A program made the translations under genes and the position numbers. DNA of 64,000 bases from contig NC_090766.1 of the NCBI RefSeq assembly GCF_036898095.1, positions 34,054,348 through 34,118,347 on the forward strand, given 5' to 3'. This DNA comes from Palaemon carinicauda. Lineage: Eukaryota > Arthropoda > Malacostraca > Decapoda > Palaemonidae. This document shows, piece after piece, positions 20,451 through 31,103 of this stretch. Numbering within the stretch: position 1 is the first letter of the stretch; each line of letters begins with the position of its first letter. The notes beneath the pieces are model-generated. The model worked only from the letters and a program-made list of their open reading frames with translations, was not told the origin of the DNA and did not search any database.

Positions 20451-23076
20451 CAGTAGGCCCCCGCCATACGACATTAATCCGTTCCGGAGTTGGTATCATA
20501 TGGTGAAAGTGTCGTATGGCGGGCAATAGAATAGCTAATGCGTGCAAAACCCCAGGTAAAAACATTGAAAATTAGTATGTAACAAAATAGTATAGTAAGC
20601 ACTGTACTACAGTATACTTATATATAAAATATATGTGTACTGTACAGTACTGTAAAGGAAAAATTAAATTTTATTTACCTTTGGAGTGACGTGACTTGAG
20701 CTGGTAGTGGGTGGAGGAGACGGTAGATATGAAAACGTATCAATGCTAATTATGTTAAGTACACTTAATAATAAATTTATTCTTACTATTAAACACTTAA
20801 AATTAAAAATCCTTTTTTTTATTAATTTTGTCTTGAAATTTTTTTTATGATTTTTTTTTTTTTAGAACTTGAAAAATTACTCTTTTTTTTAACTTTTTTA
20901 ATAGAATCACTATTATCATCTTTGCTTTCTGACACTTCTCTTTTGGAGAAATATCTATCCAAAGAAGCCTGTTTCTGACGATTCCTCAACATATTTCTAA
21001 AATGACTCATACACTCGTCATTAACACTCTCCATAAGACAACTTGTGTGAGGTTTTTCTGGGTGTTTTTTTTTTTAATGAAACTCGTAAGGTTTTCATAC
21101 CAACCGATAGCTTCTCTTATTTCTGCCGATGTCGTTTCTTCAGTCTCCCCCTCGTCCTCGCCACCACTAGAGCTGTGCTCTTCTTGAATGATGGTCAACT
21201 GCATTGCCTCCAACTCCTTCAAGTCTTCAGTCGTAAGCTCCTCCTTGTGCTCCTCGATAAGGTTATGGACGTCAGCCTCATCGACAACAAGCCCCATGGA
21301 CCTCCCGATTGAAATTATTTCCTCAACATCACCCTCAGGGGCAGGATCATCAACGACCTCGTCTTCAGTTGAGGGATCGAAACCTTCAAAGTCTCGTTCT
21401 GCCACAACAGCTATCTACAATTTCTTCCATGAGGAGTTCAAGGTGCACCGTGAAACCTCATTCCAAGCTTTGTCGATCATCTTCAGGCATTGAACGATGT
21501 CAAAATGCCCCTTCCAAATTTCACGGAGGGTGAGTTGAGTGCTTTCGGTCACTTTGAAGCATCTTTTGAACAGATGCATCGTGTAAAGCTTCTTAAAGTT
21601 GGCAATCACTTGCTGGTCCATAGGCTGGAGGAGAGGGGTGGTGTTTGGTGGTAGATAGAGAACCTTGATGAAGGAGAAGTCAGGATGAATGATGTCCTCG
21701 AGGCCAGGAGGGTGAGCAGGGGCATTGTCCAGTACCAGGAGACATTTGAGAGGAAGATTGTTCTCTTCTAAAAAGTTCTTGACAGCAGGACCGAAACAAA
21801 CGTTTATCCACTCAATAAATATGGTCCTTGTGACCCAGGCCTTGGCATTAGACTTCCAAAATACTGAGAGCCTCTCCTTCGTGATATTTTGTGCCTTGAA
21901 GGCACGAGGATTCTCTGAGTGGTATACCAGTAGGGGCATAATTTTTAAGTCCCCTCTGGCATTTGCACAGAATGCGAGCGTAAGTCTGTCCTTCATCGGT
22001 TTATGGCCAGGAAGTTTCTTTTCTTCAGCTGTGATATATGTACGGTGGGGCATTTTCTTCCAGAAAAGGCCAGTTTCATCACAGTTAAACACTTGCTGAG
22101 GAATGTAGCCTTCTCTGGAAATTACTTTCTCAAACTTCTTGAGGAATTCTTCTGCTGCTTTCTTGTCAGAACTGGCCGCCTCTCCATGCCTGATGACTGA
22201 GTGAATACCAGTCCTCTTCCTAAAGCGATCAAACCACCCATGAGATGCCTTGAACTCTTGGGGGTCTTGCTGCGATGTTCCTTCATCTCCGCCGTCTCTC
22301 TGGGCTTCCACGAGATCGGCAAAGATGGTGTTCGCCTTGTGCGAAATTACCGATTGCGTGAGTGCATCACCAGCGATTTCCTTCTCTTTAATCCATAGAA
22401 GAAGGAGTCTCTCCATCTCGTCGTTGATTGAGGTCCTTCCACTGTCAAGGACAGTCATGCCTTTAGAAGACTTACTTGCTTTAATGGCTTCCTTGTTCTT
22501 GATAATTGTACCAATCTTAGACTGGTTACGGCCATACATACTAGCGAGGGTAACGATGCGTATGCCTTCTTCATATTTCTTTATTATCTCCAGCTTCGTT
22601 TCAATAGTAATCATCTTCTTACTTCTCCCTTTAACATCACTAGCAATCTTGGGACCCATAGCTAACGAATTAAAGTTATAATTAAGCACTAAAATGCAAA
22701 AAAAATATGATATCGCAAGCACTCACACGAGATCAAGTCTTTACGAAACGCACACGAGATTCTGAACTGAGCGCGTGTATAACAAAGAGAGAGAGAGGCA
22801 GCATCTCTCCCAGGCATTGTGGGAGGGATTTCGGCAAATAGTGTATCGGCATCTTAGTGACGCCGACCAATAGCAGACCAGCTACTTAGTGACGTATGCA
22901 GTGATGTATGAGCGTGGTGGTAGGCTAGTGACTCGCACAGTCGTACGCTTAAAAACCGCCAAGTTTGAGTTTTGGAATTCGATGCCGGAAGGTGGGGAAA
23001 AATGTCGTAACGAGGGGACGAAAAAACATCGTATTCCACACCCTAACGTGAAAAAACCGTAAGCGGGGGAAAGTAG
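20451..23076 (-). mobile_element. Tigger/pogo-like DNA transposon
   Basis: A mariner-superfamily (pogo/Tigger) transposon whose transposase reads on the minus strand. The left end starts with CAGTAGGCCCCCGCCATACG after a TA dinucleotide (20449-20450). The right end near 23061-23076 (AAGCGGGGGAAAGTA) is a diverged inverse of it. Subterminal GTCGTATGG-like motifs recur inverted (20511 and near 23005-23035). The length of about 2.6 kb is usual for Tigger elements. Confidence 0.85.
20824..22659 (-). pseudogene. Tigger transposase (CENP-B HTH, DDE) with one stop and one frameshift
   Basis: From ATG 22659 the protein begins with a CENP-B type helix-turn-helix (TIETKLEIIKKYEEG...GRNQSKIGTII). A second HTH_Tnp_Tc5-type DNA-binding region ends in SHGWFDRFRKRTGI. 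The DDE catalytic domain has Asp194 (FNCDETGLFW), Asp311 (LVLDNAPAH) and Asp348 (PLLQPMDQ). The enzyme cuts and pastes the element at TA sites. An in-frame TAG at 21415-21417 splits the C-terminus; the same frame continues to 21007 with an acidic tail (AERDFEGFDPSTEDE). It is then lost at a poly-T run near 21065-21076, after which a Lys-rich end (QASLDRYFSKRE) is seen in another frame to 20824. It resembles TIGD1-type proteins. Confidence 0.88.
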
Positions 23077-23182
23077 AAAAGTATCGGATTTTATTGTGGA
23101 AGAGAAATACACTATTTCTACAGTGCACAAGGTTATGACTTATAGATTACTTTTACAGAAACAGTGCTAAAGAAGATAAGCT

Positions 23183-23185
<3 letters not shown>
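23077..23185. other. Short spacer
   Basis: AT-rich, no gene, between the Tigger right end and the TA microsatellite. Confidence 0.4.
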
Positions 23186-23251
<66 letters not shown>

Positions 23252-23263
23252 TGTATATATATA

Positions 23264-23342
<79 letters not shown>

Positions 23343-23360
23343 ATATATATATATATATAT
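23186..23360. repeat. (TA)n microsatellite
   Basis: About 170 bases of alternating TA with two CTGTATATATATACTGTA interruptions near 23251-23270 and one AATTTATA near 23336. It is self-complementary and could form cruciform DNA. Confidence 0.97.
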
Positions 23361-23394
23361 CCTTGTGTATTTATTGATGAAATTACAAAGAAAA

Positions 23395-24345
23395 TGAATA
23401 TGTTGATTATCTTATACTGTAACTAGGTCCTCTCCTGTTTGAAATTTACACGATTGAACTGGCAAATATACTTGAAACTCACAGAGTTAAGTTTAAAATA
23501 TACGCTGATGATACACAATTCTATTTCCCAATAGAATCAGTTGATGAAGCTAAAAGAAAGATACATGAAATAATGAATGACATTAAGGCTTGGATGTTAA
23601 CAAAAAAGCTCAAGCTCAATTAATATAAAAGTTAATGTTTTATTTTTGGAACTGAAAAAGATATAAAAAGAATTGATGCTTCCATAGAATTGAAATAGGT
23701 CAATCGATCATTGACCTAAAGAAATCTGTCAGAAATCTTTGAGTAATCATGGATGATAGACTGACAATGAATGAACATATAAATAATATGGTAAGAAATT
23801 GTAACTGTCATATTAGAAACATAGCATTTATTAGTTAATACTTGAATGAAAAATCTATGGCCATACTCATTAATCACCATATATTTTCAAGAATAGATTA
23901 CTGCAACTCACTGTTCTGTGGCTTACCAAATTATCAGCTGAAGAAAATTCAGAGTACAAAACAGAGCCGCTAGATTAATAAAAGGACTACACAATATGGA
24001 AAGAGTTACCCCTGCACTAATTAAATTACACTGGCTGTCGGTAAAGGCGAGAATTGAATACAAGCTACTCTTACTAACATTTAAGATACTGAACCAAAAT
24101 GAACCAAAGTATCCAAAAGAATGCCTGAACAAACTAGAACTAGAAACAAATGTTAACATAGGACACATGAGTGACAAACATAGGCTATCTGAACCAAGAA
24201 CAAATAGTAAATTTGGTGAGAGCTTTTAGCTACTGTGCGCCTAGACATTATAATAAACTGCCAACTGAAATGAAGTACCTAAAGGGAGCAATTGAATTTA
24301 AGAAGAAACTAAAGACATTACTTTTCATATGATTTGGAAGATGCT
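23395..24345 (+). mobile_element. Decayed LINE fragment (RT C-terminal half), L2/CR1-like
   Basis: Conceptual translation in shifting frames gives GPLLFEIYTIELANIL, then KIYADDTQFYFPIES (the RT active site, near 23500), a thumb region, FSRIDYCNSLFCGLPNYQLK and LHWLSVKARIEYKLLLLTFK (near 24027-24090). These blocks are typical of the C-terminal half of L2/CR1-type LINE RTs. Many stops and shifts mark it as an old relic. Confidence 0.8.
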
Positions 24346-24589
24346 ACAATCAAAGAATTGTATAAGTTATTATGAAAATGTTTGGTTAGATGATTGATAT
24401 GGACCCGCCCGAGAAGTAGTTCACTCGACTTCAGTGGAGGGTTGGATTTAAACCCAAAACAAGTAAGTATATAATGTGAGCAAAATGATAACCTGTACCC
24501 ACTTATGGAAAAGACTAAGTATTAAAGATAGATGATCTTGATTCGATGGGGAGACTTTAGAGGAAAAAGAGGGGAAAAGATGTAAAGAA

Positions 24590-25420
24590 CGAGTGCAGTG
24601 GCAGTAAAAAACTGAGAGTATGGGTGGAATACAAAACCATAAAGTGCCAATATAATTATCTAATAAGGAGGAAAAAACCAACTGAATACTATAAAAAAAA
24701 AATCCAGGGAACAGCAACAGACCTGAATAAGTTATATTGCTTCCTAAAAGTTTACCAGATGGTTATAGCGATGAAAAACTAGGTAATAAGTTTCTAGAAT
24801 TCTTTAAAAACAAAATAGAAAATATAATTGGGTCTTTTTCAGATATTCCATATCAGATTGGTGCTGTACCTGATACATAGATGAAATTAACAATTTTGAA
24901 TAGTTTAACAAAAGAGGAAGTCACCAGGATTATTAAGGGGGCAAAGAAAACAAATTGTGAGATTGGTTCGAAATGATTGGATTAGTAACTTTTTCTAGTC
25001 TGGTCGACATACAAGAATAGTAAATACTAGTATCGATGAGTGTGCTTCCTAAATCTGAGAAAGTGGCTATAGTTAGCTACACAGACTAAAAAAGATGCTC
25101 TAGATTATCAGGAATTAAGTTCATACAGACGTATTTCGAATTTATCCCTTATTTCAAAAGTGCTAGACTGTAATTCTTGAACAAATAGTTAGTCACTTAG
25201 AAAGAATCAAAGCATTGCTAGAAAACTAGTCAACATACAGAAAATTATACTCTATGGAGACCGTTATTTGCCCTGTTGTAAATGATCTGCTGGAAATGAT
25301 GTATAGGAACTTAATGTGGCATTTTGATATTACTTGATCTTAGTATTTCTTTTGATACAAGTATGCATGAACTGCTACTTGATGATTTATGGCCCATCGA
25401 TATTGAAAATCAAGATGATA
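24590..25420 (+). mobile_element. Decayed LINE fragment (endonuclease-RT linker and RT N-terminal half)
   Basis: Fragments such as YNYLIRRKKPTEYYKKKIQ (near 24650), LPDGYSDEKLGNKFLEFFKN (near 24755) and, near 25330-25400, LLDLSISFDT...HELLLDDLW correspond to the linker and first RT blocks of an L2-like LINE. The order is reversed relative to the preceding fragment, which holds the later RT blocks, so these are two insertions or a rearrangement. Confidence 0.7.
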
Positions 25421-25439
25421 AGAGTGTCGCAACCGAGAT

Positions 25440-25740
25440 AGTAAGGCCACGTGTTGAGAATGGATGGTTGGGACTTGGGAGTGCTTGGGTGGAATCTGTA
25501 GATCTGAAGATCAAGAAGGAGGCAGAGAATTAGATGACATGGAAAGAACAGGGTGCCTTTTAATAGAAGTCATTGAAAAGGGCGCATCATGCAACCGATC
25601 CCTTAATGTACGGATAGCATGGGAAAGAAGATATTGAAAATAAAGCTTTGGATTATCTAGAAGATAATTTGGTTGCCAGAAAATACTGTGTACGAATTGG
25701 AAACTCTTGTTCATCTTATGAACCATTGAATAAAGGGGTA
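25440..25740. repeat. Dispersed repeat copy 1
   Basis: Resembles 34960-35140: both share AGAAGATCAAGA / GATCAAGAAGG, GAGAATTAGATG, then AAAGTCATTG or GAAGTCATTG, GGGCGCATCA / GGGTGCATCA, and CGACCCCTTAATGTA or CGATCCCTTAATGTA. No coding function is seen. Confidence 0.6.
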
Positions 25741-25890
25741 CGCAAGAGAAGAGATTTATGCCTAACCTTGTTCTGTATTCATTATATAGGCTACATCTAA
25801 TAAATAAGCACTAGAGGCATGATGCATAATTTTGCTTCTCCATAAATATCATTGATGATACTGCTGAAGCTTTAAATCAGGTTTTTACTA

Positions 25891-25894
25891 GTTA

Positions 25895-25928
<34 letters not shown>

Positions 25929-26130
25929 TGCTAAGCTACAGCCCTAGTTGGAAAAGCAGGATGCCATAAGCCCTGGGGCCCCAACAGGGAAAATAGCCCA
26001 GTGAGGAAAGGAAACTAGGAAAAATAAAATATCTCAAGGACAGTAACAACATTAAAATAAATATTTCCTCTCTAAACATATAAATACTTTAACAAAATAA
26101 GAGGAAGAGAGATTACCTTGAAATAAAACT
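25891..26130 (-). repeat. 3' end-type fragment of the 2A-LINE derivative family
   Basis: An (ATT)n run (25896-25925) is followed by GCTAAGCTACAGCCCTAG, AAAAGCAGGATGCCATAAGC and AATAGCCCAGTGAGGAAAGG. This is the same series as at 54640-54720 and 9550-9640. It then passes to TTTAACAAAATAAGAGGAAG as at 54783, so it follows the short derivative and not the full LINE. The copy stops near 26130. Confidence 0.7.
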
Positions 26131-26251
26131 AAGTTTATGCTGATAGGAAAGAAAAACAACTTGGTAAAGTAGATCCTCGGGAGAAATAGCAAGTGCGAGC
26201 CGTTGTATAGGTAGTCACATTGTTGTTACTATATTGTAACCACCTCACATT

Positions 26252-26581
26252 TTGGGTAGGTTAGGCAAACCAAGGGAAGAGAGAGAGGAACAGGGACAAA
26301 GACAAAAACCAAGGCCCCTGCTAGTTAAGCTTAAAAGCACCAAGGAAAAATGGGGAGTAATTGCAAGGGGGAAACACCTTAGGAAATTAACAAAAGATGA
26401 GTTGAGACAAGTTTTCATAGCACCTGACCTCACTTTTAGGGAAAGGGAAAAAGAAAGGAAGTTGCTTTTGGAATTGAGAGAGAAAAAAGAAAATGGAGAA
26501 CAGGGATGGTACATAAAGAGAGGAGAACTAGTAAGAAACGACAATTTTCGTCAAGAAGCAAACGCAAGCAGAGCGAATTAG
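26252..26581 (+). CDS. Charged ORF1-like protein fragment of the third LINE
   Basis: A 109-codon frame rich in Lys, Glu and Arg. It contains REEREEQGQRQKPRPLLVKL and VIARGKHLRKLTKDELRQVF, the latter with the look of the C-terminal RNA-binding part of LINE ORF1 proteins. It ends just before the endonuclease region, with which it overlaps by a few codons in another frame. It could be the 3' part of ORF1 or an N-terminal piece of a fused ORF. I cannot decide between them from sequence alone. Confidence 0.5.
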   Translation: MGRLGKPREEREEQGQRQKPRPLLVKLKSTKEKWGVIARGKHLRKLTKDELRQVFIAPDLTFREREKERKLLLELREKKENGEQGWYIKRGELVRNDNFRQEANASRAN

Positions 26582-26619
26582 AAAAAGTATAAATTTAGAC
26601 AAAAAAGTTAGCCAATGTA

Positions 26620-29600
26620 TAAAAATATGCCTGTTAAATATCCAAGCACTAACTAAGCAGAAATTAATAGAAGTAGAAAACGAGATGAACACAAATAAAA
26701 TTCATATATTTTGTTTGACAGAAACACACCAAAAAATAGATAAAATACAGCTAAGTAAAGGTCTGTTAAAAATAGAAAAAAGAAGGGATTTTAAAGACAA
26801 AAAGGGTGGTGGGTTAATGATAATTTTTAAAAACAATAATATCACTGAAGCAGAGGAAATAGAAACAAAACATAGCGATGTAATAATGGTACAGTGCAAA
26901 ATCCACAACTTAGCATTTTTGATAATACTAGTATATTTCGCAGCAGGAAATACAGAAGAAGATAGAAAAAGAGATCAAGAATTGAAAGCGGAATGTGAAA
27001 AATTAATACAGAAAGCAGGAGAAACCACTCCTTTGCTAGTTATGGGGGATTTTAACGGCCACGTGGGATTTCTGGGGCACCAACAAGTAGACAGAAATGG
27101 GGAAATGGTGCTAGATTGGATGGGTAATCACAACCTAACACTATTAAATGGAGATGAAAGGTGCTCAGGAATATACACGTGGAATAAACAAGATCAGCAT
27201 AGTGCTATTGATTTTGTACTTGCAAATAATATGCTATATAAACAATTTAAATGTATGGAAATAGATGAAGATAAAACAGTATTAGATATATCAGATCACA
27301 ACTTAATAACAGTAGAATTGGAAGTAAAAACAAATAGAGAAAATAACTACAATAAAGGGAAGGGGGAGGAAATTACATATTATAGCAATGACACAAAATA
27401 TATAGACGAATATGTGAAATCTATAGAGAGAAAACTTGTTAGCAAGGATGTAAAAAACATTGAAGAACTAAACATAATAATGGCAGAGATTAAACAAGAA
27501 CATTTGGCTAAAACATATAGGAGAAGGGTAACAAAGGAAGGGAAGACTAAAGGAGAAAGATTAAGGAAAGAAAGGAACTTAATAGAAAAAAGAGAAATGA
27601 AAAAGATATTAGGTTAAAAACAGAATTAGAAGAAAAATATAATCATAAGAAGAAAGAAGTACAAATACTGGTGAAAGATAGCATAACGTTATATGAGAAA
27701 AAAGAAGACCAGGGAGATAAGAGATGATAAAAACAATAAACTATGGGAAAACATAAACAAATTAAAAAATATCAAAGAAATAAAAAGCGAGGCAATGCAA
27801 TTATATGGAGATAGAGGAAATAAACTATCAGATGAAGAGGCTAAAGAAGAATTAGTAAAATTCTGGAAAACAGTCTACAATGCACATGAAAATAGAATAA
27901 CTGAGATCTGGAATGAGGAGAAGGAGAGTGAATACCTGGATAATTTGAGAAGAGAAAACGACATTATAGTAGTAAATGAATATAATATACCAGAACATCT
28001 AAGGGAGCATTACGATGCTGTACTAAATGTTAAAGGAAAAACTAAACCCATGCCCGCCGCTGAAATGAATAAAGGTAAATTAGAAAAATGCCTAAAACGC
28101 CTAAAGAAAGGTAAAGCAGCTGGGCCAGATGGACTAAAGCCAGAATATTACAAAGCAATGATGATAAGTGATATATGTAAGAATACGCTAGTGAACTGCT
28201 ACAAAGAGGAACTAGCCAGCAAAGAAAAACCTAAAAGCTGGAAAGAATCCAGAACGAAAATGTTAAAAAAGAAAAACAAACCAACAGCAAAGGAATTGAG
28301 ACCAATAGCGCTCACAAATGTATCATATAAAATATACATGGCTTTTATAAAAGATGAAATAGAAGGACATCTAAAAAGTAATAATGCCATAGAGGACAGT
28401 CAGGCGGGATTTACAGAGGGAGGAAGGATTGAGGATAATATACTCATCTTACAATACATGGTCGAAGAAACTTTCAAAAATAAGAAAAAACTCATAGTTG
28501 CATCTTTAGATTTCAAAAAAGCTTTCGATTCCATAAAAAGGGAAGCGCTGATAGAAACATTAAAGCAATATAAAGTACATACTAGTATAATTAACTCTAT
28601 AGCAGAAGTATATGTGGGAGACTCGACTACGTTAGACATAGGGGAAAGAGTAGAACAAAAAATGAGCGTAAGTAGTGGAATAAAGCAAGGCTGTACTGCC
28701 TCTACAACATTATTCAAATTAATTACTTATCATATTATGAAACAAGTAGAAAAGGAAAGTAATGGTTTTAAAAATGATATTATAAAGCTAGTAGTTGTAT
28801 TTTTTGCCGATGATGACCTAGTGCTTGCTGAGAATATAGAGGATGCTGAATTGAACATAAGGAAAGTGATAGATATAGGAAAGCAGTGTGGTTTAGACAT
28901 AAATAGAGACAAAAGTAGTGTACTTATATACAATATGAAAGAAAAACCAGATAATATAGAGGGAATAAGAGTAGTAAGCAATATTAAATACCTAGGTATC
29001 AAGGTAGATGATAGTAGGAATATGTTCAAAACATAGAAAAGTGAAATGATAGTTAAGGCGCAAAAGCTAGCTAATCTTACATATTCGATCCTAGAAAAAA
29101 TTTGTAATAAGATAATGATAGGGAAAGCATACTGGAAAAGTGTAGCACTACCTTCTATACTATATGGAACAAACGTAATTAACTTAACGGAAACGGAAAT
29201 AGAAAAGTTGCAAAGAATAGAGAATGGAGTGTATAGAAGGATGTTAGGGGGTGTAAAGAATACAGCAATTGTAGCCTTGAGAGGGGATGTAGGAGCATCT
29301 GCTATGAAAACAAGGGTAATGGATGGAAAGCTGAGGTACCTTAATAGCATTTATAAGGGAGAAAAGGACTTACTAACAGCAATAGTCAATGATATGGAAG
29401 AAAAAGAGAGGAAGTGGTGGATGCATGTGAAGAAGTATGCTGAGGAATGTGGGATGGCGATGAGAGAAGTCAAGAGATGTACGAAAGAGGACACAAAGAA
29501 GAGAACAAGAGAATGGGACACAAGCAAATGGAAGAGTGAAATGGAGTGCAAGGAGAGTCTAATTTTGTATAAAAACTGGAAAAGTGAAATCAAGGAGGAG

Positions 29601-29930
29601 GAAGTGTATGACAACACATTTTCGTCAATTTTATTATTCAGAGCAAGGACAAACACATCGGGCTTGAATATAAAAAACAGACACCAAGATGGAAATATAA
29701 ACTGTGTATTCTGTGATGTAGAAGAAAATGCTAACCACTTTATGTTATATTGTCCACAGTTTAGTGATATAAGAATAAAAGCAATTGAGCTCCAACAACC
29801 ATACGAAGAAGATAGTGCACAAACAGTTGGAAAAATTCCTTTTTTGTGAAGAAAATATTGAAAATAAGAAAAGAGTACTACAACAAATGTGGATGAAAAG
29901 AGAAAAACTAGTGAAAATAAGGAACACACA
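26620..29930 (+). pseudogene. LINE ORF2: APE endonuclease - reverse transcriptase - CCHC
   Basis: The endonuclease opens with CLLNIQALTKQKL and FCLTETHQK, then LLVMGDFNGHVG, SAIDFVLANN and DISDHNLITVE. The RT has AAGPDGLKPEYYK, ELRPIALTNVSYKIYM, ASLDFKKAFDSIKRE, GIKQGCTASTTLF and the active site FADDDLVLA (28802-28828). The C-terminus has a zinc-knuckle-like CX2CX7HX4C (CVFCDVEENANHFMLYC, near 29700-29750). Lesions: a pair of compensating frameshifts near 27605 and 27700, an in-frame TAG at 29034-29036, and a final frameshift near 29838 before the end at about 29935. GIKQGC in place of VPQGS separates it from the other LINEs here. Confidence 0.88.
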
Positions 29931-30005
29931 AAACTAAAAGACACAGAGGCGCCGTTGCAAAGGCAAAGCCTCAACCTGAATCTGATCTCAATAAATTGTT
30001 AAGTA

Positions 30006-30240
30006 AAAATCTATTACAGTCAATCCATTGTTAGCAAAATACAATACGATTACTCATTTTTGTATTCAAATAATATATTCTATGGTAGCACTATGCAATT
30101 TTCGTAATATGTAAAAGAGATTTTGAGCAGAAGACATAAAAAGAAAAAAAAAATGCTGAGTTGTTTGCAATACGCTATTTCCTAGTTCTATGATTCATAA
30201 ATAAAAGTTTAATATGCTTTTCCTTAAATTCCATACTTAG
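30006..30240. other. Intergenic AT-rich sequence
   Basis: No gene or repeat recognised between the LINE 3' end and the tandem units upstream of RpL23A. Confidence 0.5.
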
Positions 30241-31050
30241 TGTTTTCTATTATCATGTTCCTTGCATTCTTGCAAGTGAATCAAGTCAACTAAAAGCGAA
30301 GGCTAATCCTTCAATCCTTCCATGTTACAATTCATTCACAGAAAAAAATGAAATACGTATATTTAGCAAATAAATATATAAAGACAAATATTTTGAAAAG
30401 TATTATTGTCATTATGCCTAATAAAAGTTGACACATTTCCTCAAATTACACAACTAATGTTTTCCAGTATCTTGGTCTTTACATTCTCGCGAATGAATGA
30501 TATAAATTAAAGGTGTAATCTTTCAAATATTAAAATTATTTCAAAGACAAAAATAAGAATAATAGATTTTGTTGGAAATTATTACATAAATCCAACTCAT
30601 TATGAAAATTATTCCCCTTTTCCCGAGTAAAAATTCATACAATTTCTTGGCATATCTTGCATTCTCGCGAGTGACTGATTTACTTTTACTTTTCATATAA
30701 AGGTGTAATTATTCAATGTTAAAATCAATTCAAAGTAAAATATAGGATGCATAGATTTTGTTTGGAAAATAATTATATTAACTGACACATTTGAACATTT
30801 ATAATGTTAATTTTCCCGAGTAAAAATTCATACAGTCTCTTGGCGTATCTTACATTCTCGCGATTTACTCATTTCATATAAAGGAGTAATTTTTCAATGT
30901 TGCAATCAATTCAAAGTAAAATATAAGATGAATAGATTTTGTTTGGGAAAATAATTATATTAACCGACTCATTTGAACATTTATAATGTTCATTTTCCCG
31001 AGTTAAAGTTCAGAGACGCTTGGCGTATGGCATTTGTTAGTCAGCCATCT
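30241..31050 (+). promoter_or_regulatory. Diverged tandem repeats with TCTCGCGA motifs upstream of RpL23A
   Basis: Four to five direct repeats of about 180-215 bp can be aligned by their CATTCTCGCGA block (starts at 30265, 30482, 30660, 30853; a partial at about 31031). Each unit also holds TTTTCCCGAGT, AAATTCATACA, TTCAAAGTAAAATA and ATAGATTTTGTT-type blocks; the two units nearest the gene are most alike. Perfect TCTCGCGA lies at 30485-30492, 30663-30670 and 30856-30863. That motif is known from TATA-less housekeeping promoters, so a promoter or enhancer role is plausible but inferred. Confidence 0.7.
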
Positions 31051-31069
31051 CAACAGCGCATGCGCTCGT

Positions 31070-31103
31070 GAGGTCCTTTGCACAGTGTTATAGCAGAGAA
31101 AAC
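31070..31103 (+). promoter_or_regulatory. RpL23A TOP-type transcription start and 5' UTR
   Basis: A pyrimidine tract (TCCTTTGC, 31074-31081) sits about 25 bases before the start codon. Ribosomal-protein mRNAs begin with C followed by pyrimidines (5' TOP), which puts the start at about 31075. No TATA box is evident. The GC-richer ATGCGCTCGTGAG lies just upstream. Translation of the mRNA would follow TOR control if the TOP assignment holds. Confidence 0.6.

Larger units (their letters stand above)
26130..30005 (+). mobile_element. APE-type LINE (third family), A-rich, damaged
   Basis: This is a non-LTR retrotransposon on the plus strand with an ORF1-like piece, an endonuclease-RT ORF, a CCHC C-terminus and a short 3' UTR ending CAATAAATTGTTAAGTAAAA near 29990-30005. 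Base composition is very A-rich on the sense strand (many AAA/GAA codons), unlike the other two LINE families. The 5' boundary is uncertain: 26131-26250 is unassigned. Confidence 0.85.

Noticed and set aside
25896..25925. CRISPR or satellite array
   Set aside because: The short ATT runs (also at 9526, 38418 and 47831) are LINE tails or simple microsatellites without spacers.
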